Source: Sepioteuthis lessoniana (taxonomy: Eukaryota > Mollusca > Cephalopoda > Myopsida > Loliginidae). Taken from it: a stretch of 64,000 nt of DNA. This document shows, in pieces, positions 22,301-36,119 of the stretch; within the stretch, counting starts at the first letter, position 1; each line of letters opens with the position of its first letter. Position numbers and translations under genes: made by a program. The notes below the pieces were generated by a model that searched no databases, was not told the origin of the DNA, and was given only the letters and a program-made list of their open reading frames with translations. Location of the stretch: NCBI GenBank assembly GCA_963585895.1, contig OY757939.1:53332621-53396620 (forward strand). The letters are read 5' to 3'.

Positions 22301-23630
22301 TCTAAATTATTCGATGATTATGGCGTTAACCATATGTTAGATGCTTTTGGGGAGATATGTCTAAAAATTATTCGGTGATTTTGGCGTTAACCATATGTTA
22401 GAAGCTTTTGGGTAGATATGTCTAAATTATTCGGTGATTAGGGCGTTAACCATATGTTAGATGCTTTTGGGGAGATATGTCTAAATTATTCGATGATTAG
22501 GGCGTTAACCATATGTTAGATGCTTTTGGGGAGATATGTCTAAATTATTCGATGATTAGGGCGTTAACCATATGTTAGATGCTTTTGGGGAGATATGTCT
22601 AAATTATTCGGTGATTAGGGCGTTAACCATATGTTAGAAGCTTTTGGGTAGATATGTCTAAATTATTCGGTGATTAGGGCGTTAACCATATGTTAGATGC
22701 TTTTGGGGAGATATGTCTAAATTATTCAGTGATTAGGGCGTTAACCATATGTTTGATGCTTTTGGGGAGATATGTCTAAATTATTGGATGATTATGGCGT
22801 TAACCATATGTTAGATGCTTTTGGGGAGATATGTCTAAATTATTCAGTGATTAGGGCGTTAACCATATGTTTGATGCTTTTGGGGAGATATGTCTAAATT
22901 ATTCGATGATTATGGCGTTAACCATATGTTAGATGCTTTTGGGAAGATATGTCTAAATTATTCGATGATTAGGGCGTTAACCATATGTTAGATGCTTTTG
23001 GGTAGATATGTCTAAATTATTCGGTGATTAGGGCGTTAACCATATGTTAGATGCTTTTGGGGAGATATGTCTAAATTATTCGATGATTAGGGCGTTAACC
23101 ATATGTTAGATGCTTTTGGGGAGATATGTCTAAATTATTCGATGATTAGGGCGTTAACCATATGTTAGATGCTTTTGGGGTTATATGTCTAAATTATTCG
23201 GTGATTAGGGCGTTAACCATATGTTAGACGCTTTTGGGTAGATATGTCTAAATTATTCGGTGATTAGGGCGTTAACCATATGTTAGATGCTTTTGGGGAT
23301 ATATGTCTAAATTATTCAGTGATTAGGGCGTTAACCATATGTTTGATGCTTTTGGGGAGATATGTCTAAATTATTGGATGATTATGGCGTTAACCATATG
23401 TTAGATGCTTTTGGGGAGATATGTCTAAATTATTCAGTGATTAGGGCGTTAACCATATGTTTGATGCTTTTGGGGAGATATGTCTAAATTATTGGATGAT
23501 TATGGCGTTAACCATATGTTAGATGCTTTTGGGGAGATATGTCTAAATTATTCAGTGATTAGGGCGTTAACCATATGTTAGATGCTTTTGGGGAGATATG
23601 TCTAAATTATTCAGTAATTAGGGCGTTAAC
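19378..23630 (+). repeat. 36-mer tandem duplication (about 2,125 bp x 2)
   Basis: GGGCATAAAACC (a one-base-longer monomer) at 19,605 and 21,730, CCATAAGTTAG at 19,378 and 21,503, and GGGTTATATG at 21,051 and 23,178 lie 2,125-2,127 bp apart. The 1-3 bp excess over 36 x 59 is explained by the long monomers at 19,605/21,730 and a two-base insertion near 22,363. Confidence 0.85.
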
Positions 23631-24839
23631 CATATGTTAGATGCTTTTGGGGAGATATGTCTAAATTATTCAGTGATTAGGGCGTTAACCATATGTTAGA
23701 TGCTTTTGGGGAGATATGTCTAAATTATTCGATGATTAGGGCGTTAACCATATGTTAGATGCTTTTGGGGAGATATGTCTAAATTATTCAGTGATTAGGG
23801 TGATAACCATATGTTTGATGCTTTTGGGGAGATATGTCTAAATTATTCGATGATTAGGGCGTTAACCATATGTTAGATGCTTTTTGGGAGATATGTCTAA
23901 ATTATTCGATGATTAGGGCGTTAACCATATGTTTGATGCTTTTGGGGAGATATGTCTAAATTATTCGATGATTAGGGCGTTAACCATATGTTAGATGTTT
24001 TTGGGGAGATATGTCTAAATTATTCGATGATTAGGGCGTTAACCATATGTTTGATGCTTTTGGGGAGATATGTCTAAATTATTCGATGATTATGGCGTTA
24101 ACCATATGTTAGATGCTTTTGGGGAGATATGTCTAAATTATTCGATGATTAGGGCGTTAACCATATGTTAGATGCTTTTGGGGAGATATGTCTAAATTAT
24201 TCGATGATTATGGCGTTAACCATATGTTTGATGCTTTTGGGGAGATATGTCTAAATTATTCGATGATTATGGCGTTAACCATATGTTAGATGCTTTTGGG
24301 GAGATATGTCTAAATTATTCAGTGATTAGGGCGTTAACCATATGTTAGAAGCTTTTGGGGAGATATGTCTAAATTATTCGATGATTATGGCGTTAACCAT
24401 ATGTTAGATGTTTTTGGGGAGATATGTCTAAATTATTCGATGATTATGGCGTTAACCATATGTTAGAAGCTTTTGGGGAGATATGTCTAAATTATTCGGT
24501 GATTAGGGCGTTAACCATATGTTTGATGCTTTTGGGGAGATATGTCTAAATTATTCGATGATTATGGCGTTAACCATATGTTAGAAGCTTTTGGGGAGAT
24601 ATGTCTAAATTATTCGATGATTTTGGCGTTAACCATATGTTTGATGCTTTTGGGGAGACATGTCTAAATTATTCGGTGATTAGGGCGTTAACCATATGTT
24701 AGATGCTTTTGGGGAGATATGTCTAAATTATTCAGTGATTAGGGCGTTAACCATATGTTTGATGCTTTTGGGGAGATATGTCTAAATTATTCAGTGATTA
24801 GGGCGTTAACCATATGTTAGAAGCTTTTGGGGAGATATG

Positions 24840-25500
24840 TCTAAATTATTCGATGATTATGGCGTTAACCATATGTTAGAAGCTTTTGGGGAGATATGTC
24901 TAAATTATTCGGTGATTAGGGCGTTAACCATATGTTTGATGCTTTTGGGGAGATATGTCTAAATTATTCGATGATTATGGCGTTAACCATATGTTAGAAG
25001 CTTTTGGGGAGATATGTCTAAATTATTCGGTGATTAGGGCGTTAACCATATGTTTGATGCTTTTGGGGAGATATGTCTAAATTATTCGATGATTATGGCG
25101 TTAACCATATGTTAGAAGCTTTTGGGGAGATATGCCTAAATTATTCGGTGATTAGGGCGTTAACTATATGTTTGATGCTTTTGGGGAGATATGTCTAAAT
25201 TATTCGATGATTATGGCGTTAACCATATGTTAGAAGCTTTTGGGGAGATATGTCTAAATTAATGGATGATTATGGCGTTAACCATATGGTAGAAGCTTTT
25301 AGGGAGATATGTCTAAATTATTCGGTGATTAGGGCGTTAACTATATGTTTGATGCTTTTGGGGAGATATGTCTAAATTATTCGATGATTATGGCGTTAAC
25401 CATATGTTAGAAGCTTTTGGGGAGATATGTCTAAATTATTCGGTGATTAGGGCGTTAACTATATGTTTGATGCTTTTGGGGAGATATGTCTAAATTATTC
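24840..25500 (+). repeat. 118-bp dimer zone, TTAGAAG type
   Basis: Monomers alternate between CGATGATTATGG...TTAGAAGC and CGGTGATTAGGG...TTTGATGC, giving a local two-unit period of 118 bp. Confidence 0.6.
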
Positions 25501-28500
25501 GATGATTATGGCGTTAACCATATGTTAGATGCTTTTGGGGAGATATGTCTAAATTATTCGATGATTAGGGCGTTAACCATATGTTTGATGCTTTTGGGGA
25601 GATATGTCTAAATTATTCGATGATTAGGGCGTTAACCATATGTTAGATGCTTTTGGGGAGATATGTCTAAATTATTCGATGATTATGGCGTTAACCATAT
25701 GTTAGATGCTTTTGGGGAGATATGTCTAAATTATTCGGTGATTAGGGCGTTAACCATATGTTTGATGCTTTTGGGGAGATATGTCTAAATTATTCGATGA
25801 TTAGGGCGTTAACCATATGTTAGATGCTTTTGGGGAGATATGTCTAAATTATTCGATGATTAGGGCGTTAACCATATGTTAGATGCTTTTGGGGAGATAT
25901 GTCTAAATTATTCGATGATTAGGGCGTTAACCATATGTTTGATGCTTTTGGGGAGATATGTCTAAATTATTCGATGATTATGGCGTTAACCATATGTTAG
26001 ATGCTTTTGGGGAGATATGTCTAAATTATTCGATGATTAGGGCGTTAACCATATGTTTGATGCTTTTGGGGAGATATGTCTAAATTATTCGATGATTAGG
26101 GCGTTAACCATATGTTTGATGCTTTTGGGGAGATATGTCTAAATTATTGGATGATTATGGCGTTAACCATATGTTTGATGCTTTTGGGGAGATATGTCTA
26201 AATTATTCGATGATTAGGGCGTTAACCATATGTTTGATGCTTTTGGGGAGATATGTCTAAATTATTCAGTGATTAGGGCGTTAACCATATGTTAGATGCT
26301 TTTGGGGAGATATGTCTAAATTATTCGGTGATTTTGGCGTTAACCATATGTTAGATGTTTTTGGGGAGATATGTCTAAATTATTCGATGATTATGGCGTT
26401 AACCATATGTTTGATGCTTTTGGGGAGATATGTCTAAATTATTCGATGATTAGGGCGTTAACCATATGTTTGATGCTTTTGGGGAGATATGTCTAAATTA
26501 TTCGATGATTATGGCGTTAACCATATGTTAGATGCTTTTGGGGAGATAAGTCTAAATTATTCGATGATTAGGGCGTTAACCATATGTTTGATGCTTTTGG
26601 GGAGATATGTCTAAATTATTCGATGATTAGGGCGTTAACCATATGTTAGATGCTTTTGGGGAGATATGTCTAAATTATTCGATGATTATGGCGTTAACCA
26701 TATGTTAGATGCTTTTGGGGAGATATGTCTAAATTATTCGGTGATTAGGGCGTTAACCATATGTTTGATGCTTTTGGGGAGATATGTCTAAATTATTCGA
26801 TGATTAGGGCGTTAACCATATGTTAGATGCTTTTGGGGAGATATATCTAAATTATTCGATGATTAGGGCGTTAACCATATGTTAGATGCTTTTGGGGAGA
26901 TATGTCTAAATTATTCGATGATTAGGGCGTTAACCATATGTTTGATGCTTTTGGGGAGATATGTCTAAATTATTCGATGATTAGGGCGTTAACCATATGT
27001 TAGATGCTTTTGGGGAGATATGTCTAAATTATTCGATGATTAGGGCGTTAACCATATGTTTGATGCTTTTGGGAAATATGTCTAAATTATTCGATGATTA
27101 GGGCGTTAACCATATGTTTGATGCTTTTGGGGAGATATGTCTAAATTATTCGATGATTATGGCGTTAACCATATGTTAGATGCTTTTGGGGAGATATGTC
27201 TAAATTATTCGATGATTAGGGCGTTAACCATATGTTTGATGCTTTTGGGGAGATATGTCTAAATTATTCGATGATTATGGCGTTAACCATATGTTAGATG
27301 CTTTTGGGGAGATATGTCTAAATTATTCGATGATTATGGCGTTAACCATATGTTCGATGCTTTTGGGTAGATATGTCTAAATTATTCGATGATTATGGCG
27401 TTAACCATATGTTAGATGTTTTTGGGGAGATATGTCTAAATTATTCGATGATTAGGGCGTTAACCATTTGTTTGATGCTTTTGGGGAGATATGTCTAAAT
27501 TATTCGATGATTATGGCGTTAACCATATGTTAGATGCTTTTGGGGAGATATGTCTAAATTATTCGATGATTAGGGCGTTAACCATATGTTAGATGCTTTT
27601 GGGGAGATATGTCTAAATTATTCGATGATTATGGCGTTAACCATATGTTAGATGCTTTTGGGGAGATATGTCTAAATTATTCGATGATTAGGGCGTTAAC
27701 CATATGTTAGATGCTTTTGGGGAGATATGTCTAAATTATTCGATGATTAGGGCGTTAACCATATGTTTGATGCTTTTGGGGAGATATGTCTAAATTATTC
27801 GATGATTAGGGCGTTAACCATATGTTTGATGCTTTTGGGGAGATATGTCTAAATTATTCGATGATTATGGCGTTAACCATATGTTAGATGCTTTTGGGAG
27901 ATATGTCTAAATTATTCGATGATTAGGGCGTTAACCATATGTTTGATGCTTTTGGGGAGATATGTCTAAATTATTCGATGATTATGGCGTTAACCATATG
28001 TTAGATGCTTTTGGGGAGATATGTCTAAATTATTCGATGATTATGGCGTTAACCATATGTTCGATGCTTTTGGGTAGATATGTCTAAATTATTCGATGAT
28101 TATGGCGTTAACCATATGTTAGATGTTTTTGGGGAGATATGTCTAAATTATTCGATGATTAGGGCGTTAACCATATGTTAGATGCTTTTGGGGAGATATG
28201 TCTAAATTATTCGATGATTAGGGCGTTAACCATATGTTTGATGCTTTTGGGGAGATATGTCTAAATTATTGGATGATTATGGCGTTAACCATATGTTTGA
28301 TGCTTTTGGGGAGATATGTCTAAATTATTCGATGATTAGGGCGTTAACCATATGTTTGATGCTTTTGGGGAGATATGTCTAAATTATTCAGTGATTAGGG
28401 CGTTAACCATATGTTAGATGCTTTTGGGGAGATATGTCTAAATTATTCGGTGATTTTGGCGTTAACCATATGTTAGATGTTTTTGGGGAGATATGTCTAA

Positions 28501-29299
28501 ATTATTCGATGATTAGGGCGTTAACCATATGTTAGATGTTTTTGGGGAGATATGTCTAAATTATTCGATGATTAGGGCGTTAACCATATGTTTGATGCTT
28601 TTGGGGAGATATGTCTAAATTATTCGATGATTATGGCGTTAACCATATGTTTGATGCTTTTGGGGAGATATGTCTAAATTATTCGATGATTATGGCGTTA
28701 ACCATATGTTAGATGCTTTTGGGGAGATATGTCTAAATTATTCGATGATTAGGGCGTTAACCATATGTTAGATGCTTTTGGGGAGATATATCTAAATTAT
28801 TCGATGATTAGGGCGTTAACCATATGTTAGATGCTTTTGGGGAGATATGTCTAAATTATTCAGTGTTTAGGGTGATAACCATATGTTTGATGCTTTTGGG
28901 GAGATATGTCTAAATTATTCGATGATTAGGGCGTTAACCATATGTTAGATGCTTTTTGGGAGATATGTCTAAATTATTCGATGATTAGGGCGTTAACCAT
29001 ATGTTTGATGCTTTTGGGGAGATATGTCTAAATTATTCGATGATTAGGGCGTTAACCATATGTTAGATGTTTTTGGGGAGATATGTCTAAATTATTCGAT
29101 GATTAGGGCGTTAACCATATGTTTGATGCTTTTGGGGAGATATGTCTAAATTATTCGATGATTATGGCGTTAACCATATGTTAGATGCTTTTGGGGAGAT
29201 ATGTCTAAATTATTCGATGATTAGGTAGTTAACCATATGTTAGATGCTTTTGGGGAGATATGTCTAAATTATTCGATGATTATGGCGTTAACCATATGT

Positions 29300-30660
29300 T
29301 AGATGCTTTTGGGGAGATATGTCTAAATTATTCGATGATTAGGGCGTTAACCATATGTTTGATGCTTTTGGGGAGATATGTCTAAATTATTCGATGATTA
29401 TGGCGTTAACCATATGTTAGATGCTTTTGGGGAGATATGTCTAAATTATTCGATGATTAGGGCGTTAACCATATGTTTGATGCTTTTGGGGAGATATGTC
29501 TAAATTATTCGATGATTATGGCGTTAACCATATGTTAGATGCTTTTGGGGAGATATGTCTAAATTATTCGATGATTAGGGCGTTAACCATATGTTTGATG
29601 CTTTTGGGGAGATATGTCTAAATTATTCGATGATTATGGCGTTAACCATATGTTAGATGCTTTTGGGGAGATATGTCTAAATTATTCGATGATTAGGGCG
29701 TTAACCATATGTTAGATGCTTTTGGGGAGATATGTCTAAATTATTCGATGATTAGGGCGTTAACCATATGTTTGATGCTTTTGGGGAGATATGTCTAAAT
29801 TATTCGATGATTATGGCGTTAACCATATGTTAGATGCTTTTGGGGAGATATGTCTAAATTATTCGATGATTAGGGCGTTAACCATATGTTTGATGCTTTT
29901 GGGGTGATATGTCTAAATTATTCGATGATTATGGCGTTAACCATATGTTAGATGCTTTTGGGGAGATATGTCTAAATTATTCGATGATTAGGGCGTTAAC
30001 CATATGTTAGATGCTTTTGGGGAGATATGTCTAAATTATTCAATGATTATGGCGTTAACCATATGTTAGATGCTTTTGGGGAGATATGTCTAAATTATTC
30101 GATGATTAGGGCGTTAACCATATGTTTGATGCTTTTGGGGAGATATGTCTAAATTATTCGATGATTATGGCGTTAACCATATGTTAGATGCTTTTGGGGA
30201 GATATGTCTAAATTATTCGATGATTAGGGCGTTAACCATATGTTTGATGCTTTTGGGGAGATATGTCTAAATTATTCGATGATTATGGCGTTAACCATAT
30301 GTTAGATGCTTTTGGGGAGATATGTCTAAATTATTCGATGATTAGGGCGTTAACCATATGTTTGATGCTTTTGGGGAGATATGTCTAAATTATTCGATGA
30401 TTATGGCGTTAACCATATGTTAGATGCTTTTGGGGAGATATGTCTAAATTATTCGATGATTAGGGCGTTAACCATATGTTTGATGCTTTTGGGGAGATAT
30501 GTCTAAATTATTCGATGATTATGGCGTTAACCATATGTTAGATGCTTTTGGGGAGATATGTCTAAATTATTCGATGATTAGGGCGTTAACCATATGTTTG
30601 ATGCTTTTGGGGAGATATGTCTAAATTATTCGATGATTATGGCGTTAACCATATGTTAGA
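29300..30660 (+). repeat. 118-bp dimer zone, TTAGATG type
   Basis: Monomers alternate regularly between GATTATGG...TTAGATGC and GATTAGGG...TTTGATGC for about 20 units with few exceptions. Shorter runs of the same alternation occur from 25.5 to 35 kb. Confidence 0.65.
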
Positions 30661-33600
30661 TGCTTTTGGGGAGATATGTCTAAATTATTCGATGATTATG
30701 GCGTTAACCATATGTTAGATGTTTTTGGGGAGATATGTCTAAATTATTCGATGATTAGGGCGTTAACCATATGTTTGATGCTTTTGGGGAGATATGTCTA
30801 AATTATTCGATGATTATGGCGTTAACCATATGTTAGATGTTTTTGGGGAGATATGTCTAAATTATTCGGTGAATTTGGCGTTAACCATATGTTAGATGCT
30901 TTTGGGGAGATATGTCTAAATTATTCGGTGATTTTGCGTTAACCATATGTTAGATGCTTTTGGGGAGATATGTCTAAATTATTCGATGATTATGGCGTTA
31001 ACCATATGTTAGATGCTTTTGGGGAGATATGTCTAAATTATTCGATGATTATGGCGTTAACCATATGTTAGATGCTTTTGGGGAGATATGTCTAAATTAT
31101 TCGATGATTAGGGCGTTAACCATATGTTAGATGCTTTTTGGGAGATATGTCTAAATTATTCGATGATTAGGGCGTTAACCATATGTTAGATGCTTTTGGG
31201 GAGATATGTCTAAATTATTCGGTGATTTTGGCGTTAACCATATGTTAGATGCTTTTGGGGAGATATGTGTAAATTATTCGATGATTATGGCGTTAACCAT
31301 ATGTTAGATGCATTTGGGGAGATATGTCTAAATTATTCGATGATTATGGCGTTAACCAATATGTTTGATGCTTTTGGGGAGATATGTCTAAATTATTCGA
31401 TGATTATGGCGTTAACCATATGTTAGATGCTTTTGGGGAGATATGTCTAAATTATTCGATGATTATGGCGTTAACCATATGTTAGATGTTTTTGGGGAGA
31501 TATGTCTAAATTATTCGATGATTAGGGCGTTAACCATATGTTTGATGCTTTTGGGGAGATATGTCTAAATTATTCGATGATTATGGCGTTAACCATATGT
31601 TAGATGCTTTTGGGGAGATATGTCTAAATTATTCGATGATTAGGGCGTTAACCATATGTTAGATGCTTTTGGGGAGATATGTCTAAATTATTCGATGATT
31701 AGGGCGTTAACCATATGTTAGATGCTTTTGGGGAGATATGTCTAAATTATTCGATGATTAGGGCGTTAACCATATGTTAGATGCTTTTGGGGAGATATGT
31801 CTAAATTATTCGATGATTAGGGCGTTAACCATATGTTTGATGCTTTTGGGGAGATATGTCTAAATTATTCGATGATTATGGCGTTAACCATATGTTAGAT
31901 GCTTTTGGGGAGATATGTCTAAATTATTCGATGATTATGGCGTTAACCATATGTTAGATGTTTTTGGGGAGATATGTCTAAATTATTCGATGATTAGGGC
32001 GTTAACCATATGTTTGATGCTTTTGGGGAGATATGTCTAAATTATTCGATGATTATGGCGTTAACCATATGTTAGATGCTTTTGGGGAGATATGTCTAAA
32101 TTATTCGATGATTAGGGCGTTAACCATATGTTAGATGCTTTTTGGGAGATATGTCTAAATTATTCGATGATTAGGGCGTTAACCATATGTTAGATGCTTT
32201 TGGGGAGATATGTCTAAATTATTCGATGATTATGGCGTTAACCATATGTTTGATGCTTTTGGGGAGATATGTCTAAATTATTCGATGATTATGGCGTTAA
32301 CCATATGTTAGATGCTTTTGGGGAGATATGTCTAAATTATTCGATGATTAGGGCGTTAACCATATGTTTGATGCTTTTGGGGAGATATGTCTAAATTATT
32401 CGATGATTAGGGCGTTAACCATATGTTAGATGTTTTTGGGGAGATATGTCTAAATTATTCGATGATTAGGGCGTTAACCATATGTTTGATGCTTTTGGGG
32501 AGATATGTCTAAATTATTCGATGATTATGGCGTTAACCATATGTTAGATGCTTTTGGGGAGATATGTCTAAATTATTCGATGATTAGGGCGTTAACCATA
32601 TGTAGATGCTTTTGGGGAGATATGTCTAAATTATTCGATGATTATGGCGTTAACCATATGTTAGATGCTTTTGGGGAGATATGTCTAAATTATTCGATGA
32701 TTAGGGCGTTAACCATATGTTTGATGCTTTTGGGGAGATATGTCTAAAATATTCGATGATTATGGCGTTAACCATATGTTAGATGCTTTTGGGGAGATAT
32801 GTCTAAATTATTCGATGATTAGGGCGTTAACCATATGTTTGATGCTTTTGGGGAGATATGTCTAAATTATTCGATGATTATGGCGTTAACCATATGTTAG
32901 ATGCTTTTGGGGAGATATGTCTAAATTATTCGATGATTAGGGCGTTAACCATATGTTTGATGCTTTTGGGGAGATATGTCTAAATTATTCGATGATTATG
33001 GCGTTAACCATATGTTAGATGCTTTTGGGGAGATATGTCTAAATTATTCGATGATTATGGCGTTAACCATATGTTAGATGTTTTTGGGGAGATATGTCTA
33101 AATTATTCGATGATTATGGCGTTAACCATATGTTAGATGCTTTTGGGGAGATATGTCTAAATTATTCGATGATTAGGGCGTCAACCATATGTTAGATGCT
33201 TTGGGGGAGATATGTCTAAATTATTCGATGATTAGGGCGTTAACCATATGTTAGATGCTTTTTGGGAGATATGTCTAAATTATTCGATGATTAGGGCGTT
33301 AACCATACGTTTGATGCTTTTGGGGAGATATGTCTAAATTATTCGATGATTAGGGCGTTAACCATATGTTAGATGTTTTTGGGGAGATATGTCTAAATTA
33401 TTCGATGATTAGGGCGTTAACCATATGTTTGATGCTTTTGGGGAGATATGTCTAAATTATTCGATGATTATGGCGTTAACCATATGTTAGATGCTTTTGG
33501 GGAGATATGTCTAAATTATTCGATGATTAGGGCGTTAACCATATGTTAGATGCTTTTGGGGAGATATGTCTAAATTATTCGATGATTATGGCGTTAACCA

Positions 33601-36119
33601 TATGTTAGATGCTTTTGGGGAGATATGTCTAAATTATTCGATGATTAGGGCGTTAACCATATGTTTGATGCTTTTGGGGAGATATGTCTAAATTATTCGA
33701 TGATTATGGCGTTAACCATATGTTAGATGCTTTTGGGGAGATATGTCTAAATTATTCGATGATTATGGCGTTAACCATATGTTAGATGTTTTTGGGGAGA
33801 TATGTCTAAATTATTCGATGATTAGGGCGTTAACCATATGTTTGATGCTTTTGGGGAGATATGTCTAAATTATTCGATGATTATGGCGTTAACCATATGT
33901 TAGATGCTTTTGGGGAGATATGTCTAAATTATTCGATGATTAGGGCGTTAACCATATGTTAGATGCTTTTGGGGAGATATGTCTAAATTATTCGATGATT
34001 ATGGCGTTAACCATATGTTAGATGCTTTTGGGGAGATATGTCTAAATTATTCGATGATTAGGGCGTTAACCATATGTTTGATGCTTTTGGGGAGATATGT
34101 CTAAATTATTCGATGATTATGGCGTTAACCATATGTTAGATGCTTTTGGGGAGATATGTCTAAATTATTCGATGATTATGGCGTTAACCATATGTTAGAT
34201 GTTTTTGGGGAGATATGTCTAAATTATTCGATGATTAGGGCGTTAACCATATGTTTGATGCTTTTGGGGAGATATGTCTAAATTATTCGATGATTATGGC
34301 GTTAACCATATGTTAGATGCTTTTGGGGAGATATGTCTAAATTATTCGATGATTAGGGCGTTAACCATATGTTAGATGCTTTTGGGGAGATATGTCTAAA
34401 TTATTCGATGATTATGGCGTTAACCATATGTTAGATGCTTTTGGGGAGATATGTCTAAATTATTCGATGATTAGGGCGTTAACCATATGTTAGATGCTTT
34501 TGGGGAGATATGTCTAAATTATTCGATGATTAGGGCGTTAACCATATGTTAGATGCTTTTGGGGAGATATGTCTAAATTATTCGATGAATAGGGCGTTAA
34601 CCATATGTTTGATGCTTTTGGGGAGATATGTCTAAATTATTCGATGATTATGGCGTTAACCATATGTTAGATGCTTTTGGGGAGATATGTCTAAATTATT
34701 CGATGATTATGGCGTTAACCATATGTTAGATGTTTTTGGGGAGATATGTCTAAATTATTCGATGATTAGGGCGTTAACCATATGTTTGATGCTTTTGGGG
34801 AGATATGTCTAAATTATTCGATGATTATGGCGTTAACCATATGTTAGATGCTTTTGGGGAGATATGTCTAAATTATTCGATGATTAGGGCGTTAACCATA
34901 TGTTAGATGCTTTTGGGGAGATATGTCTAAATTATTCGATGATTATGGCGTTAACCATATGTTAGATGTTTTTGGGGAGATATGTCTAAATTATTCGATG
35001 ATTATGGCGTTAACCATATGTTAGATGCTTTTGGGGAGATATGTCTAAATTATTCAGTGATTAGGTTGATAACCATATGTTTGATGCTTTTGGGGAGATA
35101 TGTCTAAATTATTCGATGATTAGGGCGTTAACCATATGTTAGATGCTTTTTGGGAGATATGTCTAAATTATTCGATGATTAGGGTGTTAACCATATGTTA
35201 GATGTTTTTGGGGAGATATGTCTAAATTATTCGATGATTAGGGCGTTAACCATATGTTTGATGCTTTTGGGGAGATATGTCTAAATTATTCGATGATTAT
35301 GGCGTTAACCATATGTTAGATGCTTTTGGGGAGACATGTCTAAATTATTCGGTGATTTTGGCGTTAACCATATGTTAGATGCTTTTGGGGAGATATGTCT
35401 AAATTATTCGATGATTAGGGCGTTAACCATATGTTTGATGCTTTTGGGGAGATATGTCTAAATTATTCGATGATTAGGGCGTTAACCATATGTTTGATGC
35501 TTTTGGGGAGATATGTCTAAATTATTCGATGATTAGGGCGTTAACCATATGTTTGATGCTTTTGGGGAGATATGTCGAAATTATTCGATGATTAGGGCGT
35601 TAACCATATGTTTGATGCTTTTGGGGAGATATGTCTAAATTATTCGATGATTAGGGCGTTAACCATATGTTTGATGCTTTTGGGGAGATATGTCTAAATT
35701 ATTCGATGATTAGGGCGTTAACCATATGTTTGATGCTTTTGGGGAGATATGTCTAAATTATTCGATGATTAGGGCGTTAACCATATGTTTGATGCTTTTG
35801 GGGAGATATGTCTAAATTATTCGATGATTAGGGCGTTAACCATATGTTAGATGCTTTTGGGGAGATATGTCTAAATTATTCGATGATTATGGCGTTAACC
35901 ATATGTTAGATGCTTTTTGGGAGATATGTCTAAATTATTCGATGATTAGGGCGTTAACCATATGTTTGATGCTTTTGGGGAGATATGTCTAAATTATTCG
36001 ATGATTATGGCGTTAACCATATGTTAGATGCTTTTGGGGAGATATGTCTAAATTATTCAGTGATTAGGGTGATAACCATATGTTTGATGCTTTTGGGGAG
36101 ATATGTCTAAATTATTCGA

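Noticed and set aside
32505-32747. 80-residue open frame with internal peptide repeats in the satellite
   Set aside because: It arises from a period-177 reading of the 59-bp monomer where a one-base deletion (near 32,603) shifts the frame. Stops occur at regular intervals elsewhere in the array, so there is no coding support.
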